From NCBI GenBank assembly GCA_905250885.1, contig CAJNOQ010001113.1, positions 1 through 35,688 of the forward strand: a stretch of DNA of 35,688 nt, given 5' to 3'. This stretch comes from Didymodactylos carnosus. Its lineage: Eukaryota; Rotifera; Eurotatoria; Philodinida; Philodinidae. Shown piece by piece: positions 26,217 through 35,688 of this stretch (positions are counted from its first letter, which is position 1; every line of letters starts with the position of its first letter). Both the position numbers and the translations under genes were made by a program. The notes under the pieces were generated by a model that was given only the letters and a program-made list of their open reading frames with translations, was not told the DNA's origin and searched no databases.

Positions 26217-27444
26217 CTATTTATAGACAATTATGTTGTTAAATAAAATGTAGAGAGAAAGAGAAATATGAACATATTTGAATTAAGAAAAAAGTCGTTT
26301 TAACAATTATGAATAGAGGGTAGACTTGAAACAAGTCTGCTTAGTAAAAATCGGAGAAAATTCTTTTATAGCTGCATTTTATATCATCATATTTAAATTA
26401 TTTACATGTCTCAAATTTGTTTTATATTTATTCATATTTATTTCTCTTTTCCCTTCTTCTCCCTCATTAATGCACCTGTGCACTTATATCACAAATCTTT
26501 TTTTTGTCATCTTACTTCCGTTCTCGATGAAACTTTCGAAAATTTGTTTCTATTAGCCGCATATGTTCAAGTTTTTTGTTGAACACTAACCTGAGCACTT
26601 CGCGCTTCAATCTGGCAGTGAAATTTGAGAAATACACTCTTTTAAATATAAGAAAAATGTAGAATACTTTTGACTTTCGTAGAGTGGATTAATGTTCAAA
26701 TGTATACGACATATAAAACTTGTTCATACATTCTTAGAGTAGGATTCCACACATGTTGGATTCTCAACAATGATATTAGTATAAATAATTTCATGTAAAA
26801 ACAGCGTGAAAACTCAATTTTCATCGGTCTTTTTCAATGTAGGAGACGACAAAAAACATCTAAACATCTAAAATTCTCCTCTATCGATTAGTAGAAATCA
26901 TAAGTCTGTCATTTTCTTCGTTCAAAAGTTATTCGAAAAATATCTATGCTTTTTCTGTTTTGAGAAGTAAGTTCGTAGAACTCCTGGTATAAATATCAGC
27001 TCTTAGGTTCTTGTTGTTGTGGAGAATAACGGCAGATATCGGAGAAAAAGAAGATTTTGTCAAAAAGCAATAGTATCTATTCGATCAGGACAATCTGCCA
27101 TCGTTTTAAAACCTTTCAAAAACATTTTCTTAATCATTTTTTATGTGTTTTCTTTTTAGTCTAGTCTTTTAGTCTACAAGGAATGCCGTGTATGGCGTGT
27201 TCGATACCCCATATAACTATCCTTCCGGATGCTGAATGTGTTCATAAAGTGTGTCCTATATTTAACTTTCCTATGTTTTCATACTGAGATTAGAGTTTTT
27301 CATATTTAGTATAGTTATAATAAGAGTCAAAACCCACTGAGGAGAAAGTCCTGTTTTTTTTTGCATTTGTGAAAGTATCACAGTAAATTTTGCACTTGCC
27401 AGAAATGTTGAAGTAGAGACCTGCAGTCTAACACACACCTGATG
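26217..27444. other. Intergenic stretch with a possible Ly6-type relic
   Basis: Mostly AT-rich without features. Near 27185-27290 a plus frame reads GMPCMACSIPHITILPDAEC and VHKVCPIFNF, a Cys-rich pattern that could be a decayed exon of a Ly6-like protein (see findings). Confidence 0.3.
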
Positions 27445-27491
27445 AAACCGATCCGATCTGATCCTAGGGTCGGATCGAATCGGATCGGTTT
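27445..27491. repeat. GC-richer hairpin, 47 bp
   Basis: AAACCGATCCGAT at the left is perfectly inverted as ATCGGATCGGTTT at the right. The middle again repeats GATC/GGATCG words. It stands out in AT-rich surroundings. Confidence 0.7.
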
Positions 27492-29336
27492 TTAGAATGT
27501 CGATTAGGATTTGGGTTACGTTTGCTCAATCCATACAGGTTTCTACATTCAAGCCCTCTCATAATGCTAATTAAAAGAGAATACAAAGTATTATATTTTC
27601 TCTCAAATTTCAGTTTATTCGAGGATTACTAGTACCGTAATGGTTCAAAGTTTATTGACTGTCATACATCTTGTGCAACACACAGATGCAATGAGGTAAC
27701 CCGTTCTCAGTGCCATTGAACTGAAGAGATAAGCGTTAACGTTTAAAAAACAAAAAAATAATCTATCGTGATTCATTAAATATACAAGATAGTTCGGAAT
27801 CAGAACACATGAAACAATGTTTCATAATAAAAAAAAATTATTCTAAATATGAAATTGATGATTATTTAATGTATTTCTAATCAGTTTCAACTTTATGACA
27901 TTCTCTTATTTGTTTAAATTAAAAGTCTCATTTCACTGTCATAATGTATATGTTATTTATTTAATATAGTGGAGTGGCAATAAAATCGTGTTGACACTAA
28001 TTTAGGATGAGAGCTCTTGATTTTATTATTATCTATATTTTACATATTTTGACAATACTATCTATTTTTTTACACTTCGATAACTTTTGACTTTCTATGC
28101 AAACAATATACTTATAATTTGTTTACGTACAAAACAAAATATGATTTTTGTTTCATCTGACACAATTCAACGTTAAAAAGTAAGATTCAAAATTTAAAAT
28201 ATGAAAAATACCTGTTGAAAAATAGTCAGTGCCTTTCAGCATGTTAGTGATTCTTTTGTGTTTTTTTAAAGCTTTTCTGTAAAATATTTGCAGTTATTAG
28301 TTCAAAGAAAATTTGACGTGAATTATTCTAGACACGCTTTGTTCTTTTTAAATCAAATAAATGTTTTTATACACACACATACTGAACAAGTTGTTTGTTC
28401 GTAGATTTTTTTTTTTTTTCTTCTTTATTTATCCTTTTTCTTATATTTGTTCATTTTTCTTTTATTAGCTATTCTTTTTATTTCTATTTTATTATCAATC
28501 GGCATTTTTTTGATGATCTCTTTATAAATTTTCTTTGTACTTTTGCTACTTTTTTTTTTTCAACATTTTTTTTTTTAATTGTCGTTTCATGCTGATAAAA
28601 GTGTATGTTTCCTTAACTGTTAATATGATATGAGAATTTAAGAATTTTAGTTACGCTTTATTAAACATAAAATTCTGATATAGTTTTGTTATGTTACGTA
28701 TATATATATATATATAATCAACAAGGATAACATTAATGTAGCAAATTTCTTCTTCATATTATACTAATGTAATTGCTACGTGACACAAGCAAGTTCAAAA
28801 CTGATACTTCCACTATAAGAGATTTTTTTATGAAACAAACATATACAGATATAATTCAATTACAATAATAATAAAAAAATAAAAGATTTCTATTCATTTG
28901 ATTCGCTTTTGTGTTTTTAAGTCTTGTCTTATTCATGTACAAGTGAAGCTTTAGTACTCAATTGTATTGAAAAAACAAACGCCTTCATTGATTTTGCTCG
29001 AAAAAATTGACTTAAACTTATCGTTATTCATTACAGTCAATTACATCATAATAATAAATAAAGAAGAGAGTAAATTCTGTTTTCTATACTAAAATTGTTC
29101 TTAAGAGTAATAAATAGAGGAAAACCAAAGGAAACAAGAAAAAGATGTGTCGGTAATGCATCGTTTTTATTTCTCCTATTTTCTTCTCTTTTTTTCTCGC
29201 ATTTCTGTATGTATTTATTTTATAGATGTTCATAAACAACATTTTTTTTTCTCTCTCTCATTTTGAATTATGTTTGAGCATATAGTTTTAGATTTATAAA
29301 ATATCGTTTGTCATCAATCTAAAATGTAATGCTAAA
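27492..29336. other. AT-rich intergenic stretch
   Basis: Contains T-rich tracts (28408-28600) and a TA repeat near 28700-28716. Near 27645-27705 a frame reads YRNGSKFIDCHTSCATHRCN, resembling the end of a Ly6 domain. No intact gene seen. The promoter of the Ly6-like gene should lie just before 29337. Confidence 0.4.
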
Positions 29337-31735
29337 ATGATACTGTCGGATAGTATATCCATCTTATATTTTAGTATATTGTTCATATTGTTTTTGCTTT
29401 TTCGACAGAGTAAGTATAAAATAATAGCAAGTTAAATTAAAGAAAACGGTCTATTTTTCAATAATTTAGCCATTCTTACATGTAAGAGACTATAGGATAC
29501 CTTTATAATATGTCGATGGTCTTCCATACACTGAAAAGAATTTAATTCTCTTAAATTAAATAATATTTAAATTAATAGGTTTTTCATTCCAATGTCTTCA
29601 GTGTTCTGAAAATACCCAATATTATTCTCGATCATTAGCGAATGAAACAGCTAGCTGTCTTTATGCTACCAATCATCCAACTTTATGTCCTCATGAAAAT
29701 GATTCTGCTTGTAAGACATATTTTGAATTATATTCAAAAAGTAAGTAAATTTTATTATTATCTTTTTAAAAAATATAAATCGACTAATAAAATTTTTCTC
29801 TAATGTTCAGTTTTTTTTGCTACTTTTTTTCAATATTAAAAAATAAAATAAGAAAGTTGATTTAAATTAAAAAATTTTCAGCAATCATACATCTTACACT
29901 TCCACCACCACATTGTTCAATAGTGTTTATATCAAAATTAACGATTGTTAAATTTTCTTGTTGTGTGATAATTTTTATTTGTTCTTCGTTCAATGATTGA
30001 AATGCACATTTTGACATGGCTAAATATTTTTTTCCATCATCATTACATATCTCAAGCATATTTCCAGCAAAATTTTTGTTCATTTGTTCAAAAGTGATAT
30101 CGACAATTATTTTATTTGTTTGTTTTAACCAGTTTACAACTTCTGAACGTTGATTTTCATCAATAATTGAACTTAAACAGATAATAGCAATATTTGTGCC
30201 AATGGTCATCATGACATTTGTATGATAAATGGGACGGTTGTCCTGATCCACGCTGTCAAATAAAATTACTTTGTAACCAGTTAATTGTTCAAATTTTTTC
30301 AATGGTTGTTCATGTGTTCGTGGGGATCTTATTGCATATGCTAAACCATTTTGTCTATCTAGAACAAGTGAACCAGTACCCTCTAAAAACATGTTACGTT
30401 TCTCAAAACAACTTAAATCAATAATAGCCGTAACATAATACATTTTACATAGTTGATCAACAATATCTTTTCGACGTTCCAAGCGACGACTCTCAGCTAA
30501 CATTGGATACAAAATGATTGTACCATCACTATGTGTTGATATCCAATTATTAGGAAATATGGCATCAGGTTTGACGGGTGTATTTGTATCATCGATAACA
30601 TCAACATGTATACCAAGATCCTTTATTTGCTGAATCATAGTATTAAATTCAGTGAGTGCTTGTTGTTGGAGTTCTTCATTGGCCGATGCATAAGTTTTGT
30701 TTTGAAATGCATTTGAAATAGCTGTTTCTAAATTAAACGTGAAACATGCTGGACGTATCATTAATAATCGTGAAGATGACTGCTGTTTCTGATGCGATAC
30801 AGGTTGTGGAGATGGCATGTTTTGTATCTAAAAATAAAACTGAAAAATTAAATTCAATAGATATCTGTAGGTAGTATTATGGTATTTTTGTGAACTAAAA
30901 AGTAATTTAAAAATAAGTTTCATTTCACATGTTTCTATATCACGTTAACAAAAATTCATTTCAACCTTTTTCTTACTCAATTGAAAAAGAGAAATAAAAG
31001 TTAAAACATGTTGAAAATGTTTGTCCTGTTTATTACGAAAAAGAATTCTCATAACTGATAGACGTCTTACTTACACTACTACGTATTTTAATAATTGTGT
31101 CACCGAACACACTGATGATTATTATCATTGCATGTTAACCTGATCGAAATATTTCATACAAAACCGATTACAGATTCGCATAGTCGACTATCTTGCACGC
31201 AACTAATTTTGGGTCAAAGTTAATAATTTTATATTGTATTTAAGTATTTAAGAAAATATATTAGAAACAGCTAGCTTCCTTGTCTCATAGTTAAAGATTC
31301 AAAGCAAAAAAAAAAATTATCAGACAAACACACTTATGACTAATCTCGATTACTTCTGTTTAGTCAATGAGAATCTAATAAAATATTTTTGATTAACGAT
31401 CCATAAAAATGGTTAGTGAAGCGAGATGAACTCCAATCTATAGGTTATCTTGACTATGAGTATCATCGCGTCTACTTACTACGTATGTTTTTTCTAAACT
31501 ATCTATGATCTCTCTCATTCTTGTTGTTTTAGGTGTGATGGTATCACGATCGTGTAACAAACATGAAACAGAAGGAAAAAGTGAATGTGATAAAAAAACT
31601 TGTATGCATATATGTTTAACAGACGGTTGTAATATCCAACCATTTGATTGGTCTGATTCGTCAATTAAAATAAAATTTTCTTACTTAAATTTTATATTTT
31701 TGCTAGTTTTATATAAACTGCATGATGTTAGATAA
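29337..31735 (+). CDS. Ly6/uPAR-type three-finger surface protein, GPI-anchored
   Basis: Exons: 29337-29409, 29579-29740, 31533-31735. The sum is 438 nt, 145 aa, all junctions phase 1. Residues 1-24 form a hydrophobic signal peptide (ILYFSILFILFLLF). The mature part begins near FSFQCLQCSENTQYYSRSLA and shows the Ly6 cysteine layout: CLQC, C near ETASC, C in TLCPHENDSAC, then SRSCNKH, ECDKKTCMHICLTDGCN with the terminal CN. After DWSDSS comes a hydrophobic tail (FSYLNFIFLLVLY), as expected for GPI attachment; DSS is a plausible attachment region. Ligand unknown. The second intron is 1792 bp and contains a complete antisense gene. Confidence 0.85.
29862..30818 (-). CDS. DDAH/CtlX-type amidinohydrolase, intronless
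   Basis: A 318-aa member of the guanidino-group-modifying superfamily (dimethylarginine dimethylaminohydrolase, arginine deiminase-like, citrulline-utilisation hydrolase CtlX). These enzymes use a Cys-His-Glu/Asp centre on arginine-like substrates. Visible motifs are LLMIRPACF (18-26), KPDAIFPNNW (83-92, substrate binding), MFLEGTGSLVLDR (143-155), HTNVMM (199-204, catalytic His199) and GGGSVRC (304-310, catalytic Cys310 near the C-terminus as usual). Length is typical of the CtlX-like group and longer than vertebrate DDAH. The whole frame lies in one exon. TTTATTTTTAG ends at 30828, nine bases before the ATG, a likely 5'-UTR acceptor or spliced-leader site. The gene lies antisense inside intron 2 of the Ly6-like gene. 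The exact substrate cannot be told from sequence. Confidence 0.92.
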   Translation of the reverse strand: MPSPQPVSHQKQQSSSRLLMIRPACFTFNLETAISNAFQNKTYASANEELQQQALTEFNTMIQQIKDLGIHVDVIDDTNTPVKPDAIFPNNWISTHSDGTIILYPMLAESRRLERRKDIVDQLCKMYYVTAIIDLSCFEKRNMFLEGTGSLVLDRQNGLAYAIRSPRTHEQPLKKFEQLTGYKVILFDSVDQDNRPIYHTNVMMTIGTNIAIICLSSIIDENQRSEVVNWLKQTNKIIVDITFEQMNKNFAGNMLEICNDDGKKYLAMSKCAFQSLNEEQIKIITQQENLTIVNFDINTIEQCGGGSVRCMIAENFLI

Positions 31736-32068
31736 TAAAAATTTTCTAAAAATACGTTGATATAAAGAATTGTAGTAGTGTCCATTTTTCGATTGTTATT
31801 CTTTCGTTCATTTTTGAATAAACTGTGTCAGTCCTAACATTCAGATTAGAAGAATGTCATGACTTTTCTTCTCTTATCAAGATACAAAATTTATTGATTA
31901 TTTTCTAAATAGAAAGAGTTATATGCGTATACTATGAAAAAAAATTAAAACAAATTCATTTTTTGTTTGTGATATTATATTTATACGGCAGAGTCAACCA
32001 ATCTTTCCCACTTCATAGCATATCAGTAATAAATGTGAATAAATAAATAATAATCGTAAAATACTTGA
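31736..32068. other. Shared 3' region between convergent genes
   Basis: The Ly6-like gene (+) and the BAF-domain gene (-) end toward each other across 333 bp of AT-rich DNA. Plus-strand AATAAA-type words occur (for example GAATAAAC near 31817 and AATAAATAAATAA near 32039). No gene seen. Confidence 0.5.
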
Positions 32069-32827
32069 CTATAATGTTCGTCGTAATAATTCACTGAGTG
32101 CTGCTGTAACTAAAACACAAAAACGTAAAGATAATTAATAGTTTTTAAATGTTCAATCATTTTTACTTTCAGCTGCTCGGAATGTCGGAATTGAAAATTT
32201 GTATTCTAACCATTTACGAAACATTTCACCTAAAATATTCAAAAATTGAATATTGTAATATTCAATAAAAACTATTTATTAGATTCTTCAGATCATACCG
32301 TCTTTTAAAATAATGTAATAACCGAGAAGTTGCCGGGCATATAAAAATCCATGATCTGCCAATATTTGTCCATATTTTTTCCCGATTCCTATAAATTGTA
32401 ATACAAAATTTAACAAACAATTGTACACATTAAGATTTTCTTTACCTGGAATTGCGTGTACTGGTTTTATCGAAACAGGCTCATTAGAAAATTTACACCG
32501 TTTATTTGTTATGGCTAAATTTTCTACATACGTCAATGATACAGGCCATGCATTTGTTATTATATCATTATACAACGAGTTTTCTTCATAGTGTGGAGCG
32601 ATTTGTTGTGTTTGAATTTTTATTTTTGATTCTTCATTTTTGACAACTGGCGATGAAAATGATAGACGAAGATGAGTTGGTTGTTTTTTTAACAGTCTCA
32701 CTTTTTTTAACCGTAGTGTCTCGTCTTTTTCTCCGCCACAACAACTTCGATTCGTCGATATATGGGTACGGATAAACGACGGCAACAAAAGATTTTTATC
32801 TGCTGTTAAATGTTGTTCAAAATACAT
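32069..32827 (-). CDS. BAF (barrier-to-autointegration factor)-domain protein with long N-terminal extension
   Basis: BAF binds double-stranded DNA through a helix-hairpin-helix and bridges chromatin to the nuclear envelope. Exons: 32827-32446, 32388-32299, 32229-32167, 32109-32069. The sum is 576 nt, 191 aa, all junctions phase 1. Residues about 115-191 follow BAF in order: EPVSIKPV, HAIPGIGKKYGQILADHGF (helix-hairpin-helix), YARQLLGYYIILKDGEMFRK, WLEYKF and SELLRRTL. Ordinary BAF is about 89 aa with no extension; here about 115 residues rich in Lys, Leu and Ser come first, with no recognised domain. The open frame continues upstream to 32902 without an ATG, so ATG 32827 is the best start; an unseen upstream exon is possible. 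The first intron (57 bp) has no in-frame stop. Confidence 0.85.
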
Positions 32828-34675
32828 ATCTTTTAGTTTACGATCAAATAATAAATCCTTTTTGTGGGACACGTTGGTCTTTAATAGCTTTTTTTCGAAC
32901 AAAAAATCTTTTTATACAAATATCCAAAAACACACTTATGCGACTAGAATAAAGTTGGATATGTTTCGAGTCGAATACAATAAGATTTTCGTAGCAAAAC
33001 CCTTTTTTTTTTATAGATAAAGCTAAACAAATTATAAATACTAAATTTACATCTTCCCGCTAAATTATTAATACGATTTATTTTCTACTTTATGGAAAAT
33101 CCAGTATGACAATGAAAATTGTCAATGATTACTACATGTATGAGATTACATGAAATTTTACAAAAAAAGTAAAAACATTCATTGTCTACTGACTACTGGT
33201 CGTAAAATCAATTTAGATTTCTGTGAAATCGAATCGACTTCCAGTAAAATAAAAACGATTTCTGATAGATTGGAAATCGGTGGTCTTTCTCTAGCAAGAA
33301 AAACATTGAATAAAAAAGATTCATTGTAGAGACCCTAGTCCCCGGTGAAAAACATCCTGGGAGAACTTGCAACATCTGATGTTTTCTTATAGAATTTTGT
33401 CATCTTGTAAGGTTAGATAGAATATTATCATAAGATGGATGGTTCAGGATGTGATTTTATCTACCATCTCTACCAACTTTCCTTGTGTTCTAAGGTATAT
33501 ACTTAGCTGTACCAATAAGATATTTTATCCAATTTGTTGAATCTTCTCTCTTCCAGATCGTAAAGAGATATCGTTATTTAGAAATTTTGCTTATAATCAA
33601 TACCCGACACAGCTCTTTCTTCTTTTTCCGACTAGTATCAAGCAGCACGAGAGAATATAGTAAATCAGAAATCAGATTTCACTCTTTTTTTAGAAGAAAT
33701 TCAGTTAGATTTATCTTTCAAGCACTACTATTTATTGTGTTTATTTTCCGTTTACTTTCAAATTGTCAAGATTCAAGATCATTATCATTTTTCTAGAAAC
33801 TTAATTAACTTCCTTTATACTCCCGTCCACATTTTTTTAAGATGACCAATTTGAGATGAATATCAGATATGTTATAGATATTGCTCCATCATTTTGAGTT
33901 TAGAACAGTTTCTTATACGTTCTAATATTGATTTGAAGAGTGAAATTCTTTTACTTCTGAGTTCATTTAAATTATCTCTTTTACGGTTCCTTTTTCTGGT
34001 CTCTTTCTAAAGATCTGAGCAGAATCTCATTATTTACATTTGCTATCAGCAATTAGAAAAAGTACAATCAAGAGCCCGAAAGAGACGAATGACAATTTAT
34101 TATGAGAGAAAAAGACCCATTTATAGCATACATACATGTAGTATTTATTTATTTTTTATTTTTTATTATTATTTATTATTATTGCTTTATTTCACTAGCT
34201 ATGCCATAAACGCCCCTGACTATGCTCATAAAGAAGGAAGGAATACAATTTAGCAAAGATCAGTTGTTGATGAAATGTAGAACTGCATCGAGGTACCTCG
34301 TGTTAATCCGTTCCCAGCGTGTGACGTACCGTGATGGTTGTCCCTCGTGTAAATCTTGAAGGAAATGATGCTCTTGATGCATCAAAAAGTACATTTAAGT
34401 TGCTTTCTGCTGAACTGCTTGAAAAATTCTGACATTAGTGTCAGTGTTTTTGAGATGAACATCGATAAAAAGCGTTTGGTTCTCATGTGTACCATTTTAA
34501 ATTTATCAGTAAACGCTATTTCGGCATTCGTTGCGTCCCATCATTGATGAATTAACCGATGAAATTTAATTTTTCGCTTCTGATTGTTCTATTGCAGTAT
34601 TCTATTCCTAGCGGCCAAACAACTTAGATTTGTGTAAGTATGGCTAAATATACGCGCTGAATACCAAACGTCGTG
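32828..34675. other. Intergenic stretch, no gene seen
   Basis: AT-rich with short chance frames. CGAGGTACCTCG (near 34289) is a small perfect palindrome. A short open stretch near 34337-34428 reads VNLEGNDALDASKSTFKLLS and ends at a stop; it may be decayed coding DNA. Confidence 0.4.
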
Positions 34676-34818
34676 TACGCAATGCGAAAAAAGTGCCTTT
34701 GGTGAGGTTTAGGGCACATGAAAGTGCCCTTAGTGTGCCACAGTAAACATGACAACAAAAAGCAGAGCACTTCCATGTGCCCTAAATCACCAAAGAGCAC
34801 TTTTCTTCGCAGTGCGTA
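34676..34818. repeat. Inverted-repeat element (MITE-like), 143 bp
   Basis: Arms of about 52 bp: the left starts TACGCAATGCGAAAAAAGTG and includes TTTAGGGCACATG; the right includes CATGTGCCCTAAATCACC and ends CGCAGTGCGTA. Identity between arms is high with a few differences. The loop is about 40 bp. Confidence 0.85.
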
Positions 34819-34849
34819 GATTTATCGTTTTAGATCTCATAGCCAGGTG

Positions 34850-35165
34850 CAGAATCCTCGTATTTCTTTTTTAATTTTTTCATCCATCTTTTTCACACAA
34901 GCATCAAAAGTCAGGTTTTCGTTGACATTAAAAGCCTACATATTTGAAAACATTGATTCGTGAGGGTGATGCCTGACCGTATTTCAAAACAATGTCAGGC
35001 AGAGAGATTCGAACATGTATTCATTGCCAATGTGTTTTCTTCAGGTTCACGGGCTGTTTTCTGTGCGTCGCGTATTTTTCTAACTCATCGAGCACTTTTT
35101 TGGTCTTAAACTTGAATTTTCATTCCAAAGCCTTCGCTACTCCAAAATGACGAAGGCCATATGAT
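34850..35165 (-). pseudogene. Decayed coding stretch, unidentified
   Basis: Minus-strand frames give coding-like runs separated by stops and shifts: KVLDELEKYATHRKQPVNLK near 35095, then HVRISLPDIVLKYGQASPSR near 34990 and FNVNENLTFDACVKKMDEKI near 34900. Amphipathic, charged composition suggests former coding DNA, perhaps from a transposable element. No family recognised. Confidence 0.35.
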
Positions 35166-35172
35166 CATTTCG

Positions 35173-35323
35173 AGATTAGGCATGCAACAATCACAAACTA
35201 GGAATCGCTGATCGGCACCGAACGGTTTGTTACCGAACATGTTCGGTCACCAAACGGTTCGCTACTGAACATGTTCGCTGCCGATCAGCGAGCCCTAGCT
35301 TGGGATGGTTGCATACCTGATCT
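35173..35323. repeat. Inverted-repeat element with an internal 32-bp tandem duplication, 151 bp
   Basis: Arms of about 45 bp: the left starts AGATTAGGCATGCAACAATC and the right ends GGTTGCATACCTGATCT; both reach CGCTGATCGGCA or its complement. The core consists of two diverged copies of a 32-bp unit, each with an ACGGTT word and the palindrome GAACATGTTC. Confidence 0.85.
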
Positions 35324-35688
35324 GGACTAAAGGCAAATTGAATGAAATTGAAGCTTTTGAAGGAACTAACCAGTGAGAAAATAGACTAGAGCAAATGTGT
35401 CTTCTACTGAATCGCTACCAAAGGTTTAAAAAAAATAGTTTGTCAAAGCTAAGAACATGAAAACGAAGAAACACATGAAAGAAAGCTTTGTAAAACAGAA
35501 AAAATGGTGAAGATTACATCAAACGGAGGAGCAGCCTTGATTACGCCGTAGCCGTAGGTAGTCATGTAAAGAAAAGTTTGAATCAGAGCAGCAAATTTAT
35601 GTTTACTTTATTCCAGGAAGTTGAAAGTACCTTTAGTTTCCATTATATCTGATTTACTCTCTAATTACTTACTAACGTGGCCTCTGTA

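Noticed and set aside
32828..32902. Extending the BAF-domain protein to 32902
   Set aside because: The frame is open, but the first codon there would be TTG; no ATG and no acceptor is seen before an in-frame stop.

Overview
The window reads as nuclear DNA of a small invertebrate animal. It is AT-rich, and its genes are split by GT-AG introns mostly 49-76 bp long. Several gene families are animal-type: macroH2A, a four-MBT-repeat protein, a BAF-domain protein, sphingosine kinase and a Ly6/three-finger surface protein. Very short introns, dense small inverted-repeat elements and a Penelope-like relic would fit a bdelloid rotifer, but that is inference; nothing here proves the taxon.

Layout: 1-2890 holds coding remnants and foldback elements. 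2894-5638 (-) is a complete CDP-diacylglycerol synthase gene (6 exons, 462 aa). 8455-11093 (-) is a complete four-MBT-repeat gene (16 exons, 490 aa). 11094-18560 is a repeat-rich block: a composite direct/inverted repeat, a segment rich in CCACTTTG words, a 43-bp GC-rich minisatellite, a small inverted-repeat element and a decayed non-LTR retrotransposon (-). 19187-21065 (+) is macroH2A. 22112-24202 (+) is sphingosine kinase (6 exons, 538 aa). 24203-29336 is intergenic, with an inverted-repeat element, a Penelope-like remnant carrying two hammerhead-type ribozyme cores, and a short GC-rich hairpin. 29337-31735 (+) is a Ly6-like gene whose large second intron holds an intronless DDAH/CtlX-like amidinohydrolase gene on the opposite strand (29862-30818). 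32069-32827 (-) is a BAF-domain gene with a long N-terminal extension. 32828-35688 is intergenic, with two short inverted-repeat elements and a decayed coding stretch.

The most notable observation is in macroH2A. Two consecutive exons (20384-20567 and 20622-20802) encode alternative versions of the same macrodomain segment, including the loop expected to contact the ADP-ribose phosphates. Both have the same splice phases (1 in, 2 out). Using either one keeps the frame, giving 364 or 363 aa; using both shifts the frame to an early stop. This is the structure of a mutually exclusive exon pair, at a different position from the known vertebrate macroH2A1.1/1.2 exon switch.

The genes do not form a pathway. 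Two act in lipid metabolism (CDP-DAG synthase and sphingosine kinase) and three in chromatin or DNA binding (MBT protein, macroH2A, BAF-like). All exon models were built by reading splice sites and checking that the phases add up; none has transcript support here.
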